A stretch of DNA of 64,000 nucleotides from Liolophura sinensis (GCF_032854445.1 NW_027018026.1:49368-113367), one strand, 5' to 3'. Positions 34,719 to 48,065 are shown, counted from the stretch's first letter. Notes: a model not told the origin generated them from the sequence alone. Numbers and translations are program-made.

Positions 34719-37700
34719 ATGATCATTGATGTCATAATCTCATGCGCAGCAACGGCTCTTACTCCATGGAAACCATGGATATTTGCAATTTTTCCACAGC
34801 TGCCGATGCCTGGCCCAATTCCGCATCTTTTGGCACCTTAAAAATGTGGGTCAGTGTTTAGTTGTACTTTTTTACAGCAGACTGTATCAAGTACCTTTTG
34901 TTTTTCACGTACAAATGGTCTGGTTTTTCTACACGTAGATAAAGACATTGAGATTGTCTTGGACTTAGAAGTAAGACAATTGCTGGGTGAGTTAAATGGG
35001 CTTGGCCCAAAGATATCAGGTCTTCTGGGCTACCGAAGGGGCACATAACTTATAGTCAAAAGTTGAATATAGTAATGACCAGTCGCGATTGTACAGAGGA
35101 AAGTGTAGCCGGTTTCAATTAACAAAAAGACCAGGTAAAATTGCAAAAGTGGAAAAACTGTTCCAGTGCTGCTGGTAAGAGGCTAATCCGACGTATCTTG
35201 TGACGAGAAATCGAATGGTGCAAACCGCGTTGCTCTCCGACCAATACTTTTGGCTGTTGTGACAATTGAATTATCATTTATGTCATAATCACGTGCCCAG
35301 CAACGGCTCTTACTCCATGGAAACCAGGGAAATTTGCAATTTGTCAACAGCTGCCGATGCCTGGCTCAATTCCGCATCTTTTGGCACCTTATTCATGTGG
35401 GGTCTGTGGTCAGTTGTACTTTTTACAGCAGGACTGTATCAAGTACCTTGTGTTTTTTATGTACAAATGGTCTGGTTTTTCTACACGTAGATAAAGATAT
35501 TGAGATTGTCTTGGACTTGGAAGTAAGACAATTGCTGGGTGAGTTAAATATGCTTAGCCCAAAGATTTCAGGTCTTCTGGGCTACCGAAGGGCACATAAC
35601 TTATAGTCAAAAGTTGAATATAGTAATGACCAGTTGCGATTGTACAGAGTACAGTGTAGCCGATTTCAATTAACAAAAAGACCAGGCAAAAATGCAAAAG
35701 TGGAAAAACTGTTTCAGTGCTACTAGTAAGAGGCTAATCCGACGTATTTTGTGACGAGAAATCGAATGGTGCAATCCGCGTTGCTCCAATACTTTTGGCT
35801 GCAGCGACAATTGAATGATCATTTATGTCATAATCACGTGCGTAGCAACGGCTCTTACTCCATGGAAACCAGGGAAAATTTGCAATTTTTCAACAGCTGC
35901 CGATACCTGGCTCAATTCCGAATCTTTTGGCACCTTACTGAAGTGGGTCAGTGTTCAGTTGTACTTTTTACAGCAGACTGTATCAAGTACCTTGTGTTTT
36001 TTATGTACAAATGGTGTGGTTTTTTCTACACGTAGATAAAGACATTGAGATTGTCTTGGACTTAGAAGTAAGACAATTGCTGGGTGAGTTAAATGGGCTT
36101 AGCCCAAAGATTTGACGTCTTCTGGGCTACCGAAGGGCACATAACTTATAGTCAAAAGTTGAATATAGTAATGACCAGTCGCCATTGTACAGAGTACAGT
36201 GTAGCCGATTTCAATTAACAAAAAGACCAGGCAAAAATGCAAAAGTGGAAAAACTGTTCCAGTGCTGCTGGTAAGAGGCTAATCAGACGTATTTTGTGAC
36301 GAAAAATCGAATGGTGCAAACCGCGTTGCTCTCCGACCAATACTTTTGGCTGTAGCGACAATTGAATGATCATTGATGTCATAATCTCATGCGCAGCAAC
36401 GGCTCTTACTCCATGGAAACCATGGATATTTGCAATTTTTCCACAGCTGCCGATGCCTGGCCCAATTCCGCATCTTTTGGCACCTTAAAAATGTGGGTCA
36501 GTGTTTAGTTGTACTTTTTTACAGCAGACTGTAATCAAGTACTTTGTGTTTTTCACGTACAAATGGTCTGGTTTTTCTACACGTAGATAAAGACATTGAG
36601 ATTGTCTTGGACTTAGAAGTAAGACAATTGCTGGGTGAGTTAAATGGGCTTGGCCCAAAGATATCAGGTCTTCTGGGCTACCGAAGGGCACATAACTTAT
36701 AGTCAAAAGTTGAATATAGTAATGACCAGTCGCGATTGTACAGAGGAAAGTGTAGCCGGTTTCAATTAACAAAAAGACCAGGTAAAATTGCAAAAGTGGG
36801 GAAAACTGTTCCAGTGCTGCTGGTAAGAGGCTAATCGACGTATCTTGTGACGAGAAATCGAATGGTGCAAACCGCGTTGCTCTCCGACCAATACTTTTGG
36901 CTGTTGTGACAATTGAATGATCATTTATGTCATAATCACGTGCCCAGCAACGGCTCTTACTCCATGGAAACCAGGGAAATTTGCAATTTGTCAAACAGCT
37001 GCCGATGCCTGGCTCAATTCCGCATCTTTTGGCACCTTATTCATGTGGGTCTGTGGTCAGTTGTACTTTTTACAGCAGACTGTATCAAGTACCTTGTGTT
37101 TTTTATGTACAAATGGTCTGGTTTTTCTACACGTAGATAAAGATATTGAGATTGTCTTGGACTTGGAAGTAAGACAATTGCTGGGTGAGTTAAATGGGCT
37201 TAGCCCAAAGATTTCAGGTCTTCTGGGCTACCGAAGGGCACATAACTTATAGTCAAAAGTTGAATATAGTAATGACCAGTCGCGATTGTACAGAGTACAG
37301 TGTAGCCGATTTCAATTAACAAAAAGACCAGGCAAAAATGCAAAAGTGGAAAAACTGTTTCAGTGCTACTAGTAAGAGGCTAATCCGACGTATTTTGTGA
37401 CGAGAAATCGAATGGTGCAATCCGCGTTGCTCTCCGACCAATACTTTTTGGCTGCAGCGACAATTGAATGATCATTTATGTCATAATCACGTGCGTAGCA
37501 ACGGCTCTTACTCCATGGAAACCAGGGAATTTGCAATTTTTCAACAGCTGCCGATACCTGGCTCAATTCCGAATCTTTTGGCACCTTACTGAAGTGGGTC
37601 AGTGTTCAGTTGTACTTTTTACAGCAGACTGTATCAAGTACCTTGTGTTTTTTATGTACAAATGGTGTGGTTTTTCTACACGTAGATAAAGACATTGAGA

Positions 37701-38564
37701 TTGTCTTGGACTTAGAAGTAAGACAATTGCTGGGTGAGTTAAATGGGCTTAGCCCAAAGATTTGACGTCTTCTGGGCTACCGAAGGGCACATAACTTATA
37801 GTCAAAAGTTGAATATAGTAATGACCAGTCGCCATTGTACAGAGTACAGTGTAGCCGATTTCAATTAACAAAAAGACCAGCTAAAAATGCAAAAGTGGAA
37901 AAACTGTTTCAGTGCTACTAGTAAGAGGCTAATCCGACGTATTTTGTGACGAGAAATCGAATGGTGCAATCCGCGTTGCTCTCCGACCAATACTTTTGGC
38001 TGTAGGGACAATTGAATGATCATTTATGTCATAATTACGTGCGTAGCAACGTCTCTTACTCCATGGAAACCAGGGAAATTTGCAATTTTTCAACAGCTGC
38101 CGATGCCTGGCTCAATTCCGCATCTTTTGGCACCTTACTGAAGTGGGTCAGTGTTCAGTTGTACTTTTTACAGCAGACTGTATCAAGTACCTTGTGTTTT
38201 TCATGTACAAATGGTGTGGTTTTTCTACACGTAGATAAAGACATTGAGATTGTCTTGCACTTAGAAGTAAGGCAATTCCTGGGTGAGTTAAATGGGCTTA
38301 GCCCAAAGATTTCAGGTCTTCTGGGCTACCGAAGGGCACATAACTTATAGTCAAATGTTGAATATAGTAATGACCAGTAGCGATTGTACAGAGTACAGTG
38401 TAGCCGATTTCAATTAACAAAAAGACCAGGCAAAAATGCAAAAGTGGAAAAACTGTTCCAGTGCTGCTGTTAAGAGGCTAATTCGACGTATTTTGTGACG
38501 AGAAATCGAATGGTGCAAACCGCGTTGCTCTCCGACCAATACTTTTGGCTGTAGTGACAATTGA

Positions 38565-39253
38565 ATGATCATTGATGTCATAATCACGTGCCCAGCAACG
38601 GCTCTTACTCCATGGAAACCAGGGAAATTTGCAATTTTTCAACAGCTGCCGATGCCTGGCTCAATTCCGCATCTTTTGGCACCTTATAAATGTTGGGTCA
38701 GTGTTTAGTTGTACTTTTTACAGCAGACTGTATCAAGTACCTTGTGTTTTTTATGTACAAATGGTGTGGTTTTTCTACACGTAGATAAAAACATTGAGAT
38801 TGTCTTGGACTTAGAAGTAAGACAATTGCTGGGTGAGTTAAATGGGCTTGGACTTTTTACAGCAGACTGTATCAAGTACCTTGTGTTTTTTATGTACAAA
38901 TGGTCTGGTTTTTCTACACGTAGATAAAGACATTGAGATTGTCTTGCACTTAGAAGTAAGGCAATTGCTGGGTGAGTTAAATGGGCTTAGCCCAAAGATT
39001 TGACGTCTTCTGGGCTACCGAAGGGCACATAACTTATAGTCAAAAGTTGAATATAGCAATGACCAGTCGGGATTGTACAGAGTACAGTGTAGCCGATTTC
39101 AATTAACAAAAAGACCAGGCAAAAATGCAAAAGTGGAAAAACTGTTCCAGTGCTACTAGTAAGAGGCTAATCCGACGTATTTTGTGACGAGAAATCGAAT
39201 GGTGCAATCCGCGTTGCTCTCCGACCAATACTTTTGGCTGTAGTGACAATTGA
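38565..39253. repeat. Class E monomer with 139-bp internal duplication
   Basis: Direct copies lie at 38713-38851 and 38852-38990. The left end has GATGCCTGG where the E units at 14700 and 20277 have GATACCTGG. One extra T sits in TGTTGGGTC. The right end has AAGAGGCTAATCC where other E units have AAGAAGCAAATCC. Confidence 0.95.
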
Positions 39254-39745
39254 ATGATCATTTATGTCATAATCACGTGCCCAGCAACTTTTGCAATTCC
39301 GCATCTTTTGGCACCTTACTGAAGTGGGTCAGTGTTCAGTTGTACTTTTTACAGCAGACTGTATCAAGTACCTTGTGTTTTTCACGTACAAATGGTGTGG
39401 TTTTTCTACACGTTGATAAAGACATTGAGATTGTCTTGCACTTAGAAGTAAGGCAACTGCTGGGTGAGTTAAATGGGCTTAGCCCAAAGATTTCAGGTCT
39501 TCTTGGCTACCGAAGGGCACATAACTTATAGTCAAAAGTTGAATATAGTAATGACCAGTAGCGATTGTACAGAGTACAGTGTAGCCGATTTCAATTAACA
39601 AAAAGACCAGGCAAAAATGCAAAAGTGGAAAAACTGTTCCAGTGCTGCTGGTAAGAGGCTAATTCGACGTATTTTGTGACGAGAAATCGAATGGTGCAAA
39701 CCGCGTTGCTCTCCGACCAATACTTTTGGCTGTAGTGACAATTGA
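39254..39745. repeat. Class F monomer, 57-bp internal deletion
   Basis: The deletion junction lies at 39288/39289. CTTCTTGGCTACC near 39499 is a private change within class F. Confidence 0.93.
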
Positions 39746-42700
39746 ATGATCATTTATGTCATAATCATGTGCCCAGCAACGGCTCTTATTCCATGGAAAC
39801 CAGGGAAATTTGCAATTTTTCAACAGCTGCCGATGCCTGGCTCAATTCCGCATCTTTTGGCACCTTACTGAAGTGGGTCAGTGTTCAGTTGTACTTTTTA
39901 CAGCGGACTGTATCAAGTACCTTGTGTTTTTTATGTACAAATGGTGTGGTTTTTCTACACGTAGATAAAGACATTGAGATTGTCTTGCACTTCGAAGTAA
40001 GGCAATTGCTGGGTGAGTTAAATGGGCTTAGCCCAAAGATTTCAGGTCTTCTGGGTTACCGAAGGGCACATAACTTATAGTCAAAAGTTGAATATAGTAA
40101 TGACCAGTAGCGATTGTACAGAGTACAGTGTAGCCGATTTCAATTAACAAAAAGACCAGGCAAAAATGCAAAAGTGGAAAAACTGTTCCAGTGCTGCTGG
40201 TAAGAGGCTAATTCGACGTATTTTGTGACGAGAAATCGAATGGTGCAAACCGCGTTGCTCTCCGACCAATACTTTTGGCTGTAGTGACAATTGAATGATC
40301 ATTTATGTCATAATCATGTGCCCAGCAACGGCTCTTACTCCATGGAAACCAGGGAAATTTGCAATTTTTCAACAGCTGCCGATGCCTGGCTCAATTCCGC
40401 ATCTTTTGGCACCTTACTGAAGTGGGTCAGTGTTCAGTTGTACTTTTTACAGCGGACTGTATCAAGTACCTTGTGTTTTTTATGTACAAATGGTGTGGTT
40501 TTTCTACACGTAGATAAAGACATTGAGATTGTCTTGCACTTCGAAGTAAGGCAATTGCTGGGTGAGTTAAATGGGCTTAGCCCGAAGATTTCAGGTCTTC
40601 TGGGCTACCGAAGGGCACATAACTTATAGTCAAAAGTTGAATAAAGTAATGACCAGTCGCGATTGTACAGAGTACAGTGTAGCCGATTTCAATTAACAAA
40701 AAGACCAGGCAAAAATGCAAAAGTGGAAAAACTGTTCCAGTGCTGCTGGTAAGAGGCTAATCCGACGTATTTTGTGACGACAAATCGAATGGTGCAAACC
40801 GCGTTGCTCTCCGACCAATACTTTTGGCTGTAGTGACAATTGAATGATCATTTATGTCATAATCACGTGCACAGCAACGGCTCTTACTCCATGGAAACCG
40901 GGGAAATTTGCAATTTTTCAACAGCTGCCGATACCTGGCTCAATTCCGCATCTTTTGGCTCCTTATTCATGTGGGTCTGTGGTCAGTTGTACTTTTAAAG
41001 CAGACTGTATCAAGTACCTTGTGTTTTTTTATGTACAAATGGTGTTTTTTTTCTACACGTAGATAAAGACATTGAGATTGTCTTGCACTTAGAAGTAAGA
41101 CAATGGCTGGGTGAGTTAAATGGGCTTAGCCCAAAGATTTGACGTCTTCTGGGCTACCGAAGGGCACATAACTTATAGTCAAAAGTTGAATATAGTAATG
41201 ACCAGTAGCGATTGTACAGAGTACAGTGTAGCCGATTTCAATTAACAAAAAGACCAGGTAAAAATGCAAAAGTGGAAAAACTATTCCAGTGCTGCTGTTA
41301 AGAGGCTAATCCGACGTATTTTGTGACGAGAAATCGAATGGTTCAAACCGCGTTGCTCTCCGACCAATACTTTTGGCTGCAGTGACAATTCAATGATCAT
41401 TTATGTCATAATCACGTGCCCAGCAACGGCTCTTACACCATGGAAACCAGGGAAATTTGCAATTTTTCAACAGCTGCCGATTCCTGGCTCAATTCCGCAT
41501 CTTTTGGCACCTTACTGAAGTGGGTCAGTGTTCAGTTGTACTTTTTACAGCAGACTGTATCAAGTACCTTGTGTTTTTCAGGTACAAATGGTCTGGTTTT
41601 TCTACACGTAGATAAAGACATTGAGATTGTCCTGGACTTAGAAGTAAGACAATGGCTGGGTGTGTTAAATGGGCTTAGCCCAAAGATTTGACGTCTTCTT
41701 GGCTACCGAAGGGCACATAACTTTAGTCAAAAGTTGAATATAGTAATGACCAGTCGCGATTGTACAGAGTACAGTGTAGCCGGTTTCAATTAACAAAAGA
41801 CCAGGCAAAAATGCAAAAGTGGAAAAACTGTTCCAGTGCTACTAGTAAGAGGCTAATCCGACGTATTTTGTGACGAGAAATCGAATTGTGCCAAACCGCG
41901 TTGCTCTCCGACCAATACTTTTGCCTGTAGTGACAATTGAATGATCATTTATGTCATAATCACGTGCACAGCAACGGCTCTTACTCCATGGAAACCAGGC
42001 AAATTTGCAATTTTTCAACAGCTGCCGATGCCTGGCTCAATTCCGCATCTTTTGGCACCTTACTGAAGTGGGTCAGTGTTCAGTTTGTACTTTTTACAGC
42101 GGACTGTATCAAGTACCTTGTGTTTTTTATGTACAAATGGTGTGGTTTTTCCTACACGTAGATAAAGACATTGAGATTGTCTTGGACTTAGAAGTAAGAC
42201 AATTGCTGGGTGAGTTAAATGGGCTTAGCCCAAAGATTTCACGTCTTCTGGGCTACCGAAGGGCACATAACTTATAGTCAAAAGTTGAATATAGTAATGA
42301 CCAGTCGCGATTGTACAGAGTACAGTGTACCCGATTTCAATTAACAAAAAGACCAGGCAAAAAATGCAAAAGTGGAAAAACTGTTCCAGTGCTACTAGTA
42401 AGAGGCTAATCCGACGTGTTTTGTGACGAGAAATCGAATGGTGCAAACCGCGTTGCTCTCCGACCAATACTTTTGGCTGTAGTGACAATTGAATGATCAT
42501 TGATGTCATAATCACGTGCACAGCAACGCTCTTACTCCATGGAAACCAGGGAAATTTGCAATTTTTTCAACAGCTGCCGATACCTGGCTCAATTCCGCAT
42601 CTTTTGGCACCTTACTGAAGTGAGTCAGTGTTCAGTTGTACTTTTTACAGCAGACTGTATCAAGTACCTTGTGTTTTTCATGTACAAATGGTCTGGTTTT

Positions 42701-43040
42701 TCTACACGTAGATAAAGACATTGAGATTGTCTTGGACTTAGAAGTAAGGCAATTGCTGGGTGAGTTAAATGGGCTTGGCCCAAATATTTGACGTCTTCTG
42801 GGCTACCGAAGGGCACATAACTTATAGTCAAAAGTTGAATATAGTAATGACCAGTCGCGATTTGTACAGAGTACAGTGTAGCCGATTTCAATTAACAAAA
42901 AGACCAGGCAAAATGCAAAAGTGAAAAACTGTTCCAGTGCTGCTGGTAAGAGGCTAATCAGACGTATTTTGTGACGAAAAATCGAATGGTGCAAACCGCG
43001 TTGCTCTCCGACCAATACTTTTGGCTGTAGCGACAATTGA

Positions 43041-43590
43041 ATGATCATTGATGTCATAATCTCATGCGCAGCAACGGCTCTTACTCCATGGAAACCATGG
43101 ATATTTGCAATTTTTCCACAGCTGCCGATGCCTGGCCCAATTCCGCATCTTTTGGCACCTTAAAAATGTGGGTCAGTGTTTAGTTGTACTTTTTTACAGC
43201 AGACTGTATCAAGTACCTTGTGTTTTTCACGTACAAATGGTCTGGTTTTTCTACACGTAGATAAAGACATTGAGATTGTCTTGGACTTAGAAGTAAGACA
43301 ATTGCTGGGTGAGTTAAATGGGCTTGGCCCAAAGATATCAGGTCTTCTGGGCTACCGAAGGGCACATAACTTATAGTCAAAAGTTGAATATAGTAATGAC
43401 CAGTCGCGATTGTACAGAGGAAAGTGTAGCCGGTTTCAATTAACAAAAAGACCAGGTAAAATTGCAAAAGTGGAAAAACTGTTCCAGTGCTGCTGGTAAG
43501 AGGCTAATCCGACGTATCTTGTGACGAGAAATCGAATGGTGCAAACCGCGTTGCTCTCCGACCAATACTTTTGGCTGTTGTGACAATTGA
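43041..43590. repeat. Reference class A monomer
   Basis: Class A has CATTGATGTC, TCTCATGCGCAGC (so no CACGTG), CCATGGATATTTGC, TTTCCACAGC, GCCCAATTCC, TTAAAAATGTG, TGTTTAGTTG, TACTTTTTTACAG, TTCACGTAC, GGTCTGG, TTGGCCCAAAGATATC, ACAGAGGAAAG, GGTAAAATTGC and GTATCTTGTGAC. It resembles class X of the left array in GATATTTGC, GCCCAATT and TGTTTAG, so the two probably share an ancestor. Confidence 0.92.
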
Positions 43591-44139
43591 ATGATCATTT
43601 ATGTCATAATCACGTGCCCAGCAACGGCTCTTACTCCATGGAAACCAGGGAAATTTGCAATTTGTCAACAGCTGCCGATGCCTGGCTCAATTCCGCATCT
43701 TTTGGCACCTTATTCATGTGGGTCTGTGGTCAGTTGTACTTTTTACAGCAGACTGTATCAAGTACCTTGTGTTTTTTATGTACAAATGGTCTGGTTTTTC
43801 TACACGTAGATAAAGATATTGAGATTGTCTTGGACTTGGAAGTAAGACAATTGCTGGGTGAGTTAAATATGCTTAGCCCAAAGATTTCAGGTCTTCTGGG
43901 CTACCGAAGGGCACATAACTTATAGTCAAAAGTTGAATATAGTAATGACCAGTCGCGATTGTACAGAGTACAGTGTAGCCGATTTCAATTAACAAAAAGA
44001 CCAGGCAAAAATGCAAAAGTGGAAAAACTGTTTCAGTGCTACTAGTAAGAGGCTAATCCGACGTATTTTGTGACGAGAAATCGAATGGTGCAATCCGCGT
44101 TGCTCTCCGACCAATACTTTTGGCTGCAGCGACAATTGA
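43591..44139. repeat. Reference class B monomer
   Basis: It is preceded by GCTGTTGTGAC. Class B markers are TTTGTCAACAG, TTATTCATGTGGG, TCTGTGGTCAG, AAGATATTGAG and GACTTGGAAG. This copy has AAATATGCTT, a variant shared with the B units at 18625, 24775, 29160 and 35270. Confidence 0.92.
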
Positions 44140-44687
44140 ATGATCATTTATGTCATAATCACGTGCGTAGCAACGGCTCTTACTCCATGGAAACCAGGGA
44201 AATTTGCAATTTTTCAACAGCTGCCGATACCTGGCTCAATTCCGAATCTTTTGGCACCTTACTGAAGTGGGTCAGTGTTCAGTTGTACTTTTTACAGCAG
44301 ACTGTATCAAGTACCTTGTGTTTTTTATGTACAAATGGTGTGGTTTTCTACACGTAGATAAAGACATTGAGATTGTCTTGGACTTAGAAGTAAGACAATT
44401 GCTGGGTGAGTTAAATGGGCTTAGCCCAAAGATTTGACGTCTTCTGGGCTACCGAAGGGCACATAACTTATAGTCAAAAGTTGAATATAGTAATGACCAG
44501 TCGCCATTGTACAGAGTACAGTGTAGCCGATTTCAATTAACAAAAAGACCAGGCAAAAATGCAAAAGTGGAAAAACTGTTCCAGTGCTGCTGGTAAGAGG
44601 CTAATCAGACGTATTTTGTGACGAAAAATCGAATGGTGCAAACCGCGTTGCTCTCCGACCAATACTTTTGGCTGTAGCGACAATTGA
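44140..44687. repeat. Reference class C monomer leading into A
   Basis: It is preceded by GCTGCAGCGAC. Markers are CGTGCGTAGCAAC, GATACCTGG, TTCCGAATC, GATTTGACG and GTCGCCATTG. Its right end (AATCAGACG, GACGAAAAATCG) is the form that precedes class A. Confidence 0.9.
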
Positions 44688-45237
44688 ATGATCATTGATG
44701 TCATAATCTCATGCGCAGCAACGGCTCTTACTCCATGGAAACCATGGATATTTGCAATTTTTCCACAGCTGCCGATGCCTGGCAAAATTCCGCATCTTTT
44801 GGCACCTTAAAAATGTGGGTCAGTGTTTAGTTGTACTTTTTTACAGCAGACTGTATCAAGTACCTTGTGTTTTTCACGTACAAATGGTCTGGTTTTTCTA
44901 CACGTAGATAAAGACATTGAGATTGTCTTGCACTTAGAAGTAAGACAATTGCTGGGTGAGTTAAATGGGCTTGGCCCAAAGATATCAGGTCTTCTGGGCT
45001 ACCGAAGGGCACATAACTTATAGTCAAAAGTTGAATATAGTAATGACCAGTCGCGATTGTACAGAGGAAAGTGTAGCCGGTTTCAATTAACAAAAAGACC
45101 AGGTAAAATTGCAAAAGTGGAAAAACTGTTCCAGTGCTGCTGGTAAGAGGCTAATCCGACGTATCTTGTGACGAGAAATCGAATGGTGCAAACCGCGTTG
45201 CTCTCCGACCAATACTTTTGGCTGTAGTGACAATTGA
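44688..45237. repeat. Class A monomer, second ABC module
   Basis: Class A throughout, with private changes GCCTGGCAAAATTCC (44776) and TTGCACTT where A normally has TTGGACTT. The sequence before the following B unit is GCTGTAGTGAC rather than GCTGTTGTGAC. Confidence 0.9.
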
Positions 45238-45787
45238 ATGATCATTTATGTCATAATCACGTGCCCAGCAACGGCTCTTACTCCATGGAAACCAGGGAAA
45301 TTTGCAATTTGTCAACAGCTGCCGATGCCTGGCTCAATTCCGCATCTTTTGGCACCTTATTCATGTGGGTCTGTGGTCAGTTGTACTTTTTACAGCAGAC
45401 TGCATCAAGTACCTTGTGTTTTTTATGTACAAATGGTCTGGTTTTTCTACACGTAGATAAAGATATTGAGATTGTCTTGGACTTGGAAGTAAGACAATTG
45501 CTGGGTGAGTTAAATGGGCTTAGCCCAAAGATTTCAGGTCTTCTGGGCTACCGAAGGGCACATAACTTATAGTCAAAAGTTGAATATAGTAATGACCAGT
45601 CGCTGTTGTACAGAGTACAGTGTAGCCGATTTCAATTAACAAAAAGACCAGGCAAAAATGCAAAAGTGGAAAAAACTGTTTCAGTGCTACTAGTAAGAGG
45701 CTAATCCGACGTATTTTGTGACGAGAAATCGAATGGTGCAATCCGCGTTGCTCTCCGACCAATACTTTTGGCTGCAGCGACAATTGA
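45238..45787. repeat. Class B monomer, second ABC module
   Basis: Class B markers are intact. Private changes are CTGCATCAAG and GTCGCTGTTG. Confidence 0.9.
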
Positions 45788-46336
45788 ATGATCATTTATG
45801 TCATAATCACGTGCGTAGCAACGGCTCTTACTCCATGGAAACCAGGGAAATTTGCAATTTTTCAACAGCTGCCGATACCTGGCTCAATTCCGAATCTTTT
45901 GGCACCTTACTGAAGTGGGTCAGTGTTCAGTTGTACTTTTTACAGCAGACTGTATCAAGTACCTTGTGTTTTTTATGTACAAATGGTGTGGTTTTTCTAC
46001 ACGTAGATAAAGACATTGAGATTGTCTTGGACTTAGAAGTAAGACAATTGCTGGGTGAGTTAAATGGGCTTAGCCCAAAGATTTGACGTCTTCTGGGCTA
46101 CCGAAGGGCACATAACTTATAGTCAAAAGTTGAATATAGTAATGACCAGTCGCCATTGTACAGAGTACAGTGTAGCCGATTTCAATTAACAAAAAGACCA
46201 GCCAAAAATGCAAAAGTGGAAAAACTGTTTCAGTGCTACTAGTAAGAGGCTAATCCGACGTATTTTGTGACGAGAAATCGAATGGTGCAATCCGCGTTGC
46301 TCTCCGACCAATACTTTTGGCTGTAGGGACAATTGA
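45788..46336. repeat. Class C monomer leading into D
   Basis: Same body as the C unit at 44140. The right end is ACCAGCCAAAAATGC, TTTCAGTGCTACTAG and AATCCGACG, the form that precedes class D. Confidence 0.9.
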
Positions 46337-46885
46337 ATGATCATTTATGTCAAAATTACGTGCGTAGCAACGTCTCTTACTCCATGGAAACCAGGGAAAT
46401 TTGCAATTTTTCCACAGCTGCCGATGCCTGGCTCAATTCCGCATCTTTTGGCACCTTACTGAAGTGGGTCAGTGTTCAGTTGTACTTTTTACAGCAGACT
46501 GTATCAAGTACCTTGTGTTTTTCATGTACAAATGGTGTGGTTTTTCTACACGTAGATAAAGACATTGAGATTGTCTTGCACTTAGAAGTAAGGCAATTCC
46601 TAGGTGAGTTAAATGGGCTTAGCCCAAAGATTTCAGGTCTTCTGGGCTACCGAAGGGCACATAACTTATAGTCAAATGTTGAATATAGTAATGACCAGTA
46701 GCGATTGTACAGAGTACAGTGTAGCCGATTTCAATTAACAAAAAGACCAGGCAAAAATGCAAAAGTGGAAAAACTGTTCCAGTGCTGCTGTTAAGAGGCT
46801 AATTCGACGTATTTTGTGACGAGAAATCGAATGGTGCAAACCGCGTTGCTCTCCGACCAATACTTTTGGCTGTAGTGACAATTGA
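46337..46885. repeat. Reference class D monomer
   Basis: It is preceded by GCTGTAGGGAC. Markers are AATTACGTGCGTAGC, AACGTCTCTTAC, CAATTCCTGGGTG (CCTAGGTG in this copy), GTCAAATGTTG, CAGTAGCG, GCTGCTGTTAAG and AATTCGACG. This copy has a private CAAAATTACG. Confidence 0.9.
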
Positions 46886-47573
46886 ATGATCATTGATGTC
46901 ATAATCACGTGCCCAGCAACGGCTCTTACTCCATGGAAACCAGGGAAATTTGCAATTTTTCAACAGCTGCCGATGCCTGGCTCAATTCCGCATCTTTTAG
47001 CACCTTATAAATGTGGGTCAGTGTTTAGTTGTACTTTTTACAGCAGACTGTATCAAGTACCTTGTGTTTTTTATGTACAAATGGTGTGGTTTTTCTACAC
47101 GTAGATAAAAACATTGAGATTGTCTTGGACTTAGAAGTAAGACAATTGCTGGGTGAGTTAAATGGGCTTGGACTTTTTACAGCAGACTGTATCAAGTACC
47201 TTGTGTTTTTTATGTACAAATGGTCTGGTTTTTCTACACGTAGATAAAGACATTGAGATTGTCTTGCACTTAGAAGTAAGGCAATTGCTGGGTGAGTTAA
47301 ATGGGCTTAGCCCAAAGATTTGACGTCTTCTGGGCTACCGAAGGGCACATAACTTATAGTCAAAAGTTGAATATAGCAATGACCAGTCGGGATTGTACAG
47401 AGTACAGTGTAGCCGATTTCAATTAACAAAAAGACCAGGCAAAAATGCAAAAGTGGAAAAACTGTTCCAGTGCTACTAGTAAGAAGCAAATCCGACGTAT
47501 TTTGTGACGAGAAATCGAATGGTGCAATCCGCGTTGCTCTCCGACCAATACTTTTGGCTGTAGTGACAATTGA
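46886..47573. repeat. Reference class E monomer with 139-bp internal duplication
   Basis: Direct copies lie at 47033-47171 and 47172-47310. Markers are CATTGATGTC, TTATAAATGTG, TGTTTAGTTG, ATAAAAACATT in the first copy, AGCAATGACC, GTCGGGATTG and AAGAAGCAAATCC. Confidence 0.95.
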
Positions 47574-48065
47574 ATGATCATTTATGTCATAATCACGTGC
47601 CCAGCAACTTTTGCAATTCCGCATCTTTTGGCACCTTACTGAAGTGGGTCAGTGTTCAGTTGTACTTTTTACAGCAGACTGTATCAAGTACCTTGTGTTT
47701 TTCACGTACAAATGGTGTGGTTTTTCTACACGTTGATAAAGACATTGAGATTGTCTTGCACTTAGAAGTAAGGCAACTGCTGGGTGAGTTAAATGGGCTT
47801 AGCCCAAAGATTTCAGGTCTTCTGGGCTACCGAAGGGCACATAACTTATAGTCAAAAGTTGAATATAGTAATGACCAGTAGCGATTGTACAGAGTACAGT
47901 GTAGCCGATTTCAATTAACAAAAAGACCAGGCAAAAATGCAAAAGTGGAAAAACTGTTCCAGTGCTGCTGGTAAGAGGCTAATTCGACGTATTTTGTGAC
48001 GAGAAATCGAATGGTGCAAACCGCGTTGCTCTCGGACCAATACTTTTGGCTGTAGTGACAATTGA
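47574..48065. repeat. Reference class F monomer with 57-bp deletion
   Basis: The deletion junction lies at 47608/47609. CACGTTGATAAAG, GGCAACTGCTGG, CAGTAGCG and AATTCGACG are present. Confidence 0.93.

Larger units (their letters stand above)
27030..37528. repeat. 10.5-kb segmental tandem duplication, copy 2
   Basis: It begins at the chimeric monomer and ends inside the C unit at 37468, after which a D unit continues normally. Variants matching copy 1 are TTAGCTACC (28373), GCTGTTGTGAC before class F (31460), GACGGGAAATCG (31902), GGGCTGAGCCC (32810), GCTGCTGATACC (33152), GGGCTTCCG (34478), TTGAATTATC (35266) and AAGTACTTTGTG (36537). Differences from copy 1 are mostly one-base indels, plus the 23-bp duplication present only in copy 1. 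Confidence 0.85.
34719..43040. repeat. Longest main HOR block, (ABC)2-D-E-F-G1-G2-H-I-J-K
   Basis: Anchors are A 34719, B 35270, C 35815, A 36366, B 36917, C 37468, D 38016, E 38565, F 39254, G1 39746, G2 40295, H 40844, I 41393, J 41941 and K 42493. It contains every class in order and is the fullest cycle in the window: 15 units and 8322 bp. The next block starts at 43041. Confidence 0.9.

Noticed and set aside
35786-35796. Short deletion in CTCTCCGACCAATAC before the C unit at 35815
   Set aside because: It is a six-base private loss in a zone rich in other private indels and is absent from the corresponding unit of copy 1, so a consensus error is more likely than a biological variant.
36485-36994. 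A 169-codon open frame on the minus strand, the longest in the window
   Set aside because: It exists only in the A unit at 36366, because private indels join frames that are interrupted in every other A unit. It has no conserved start and resembles no protein family I know.
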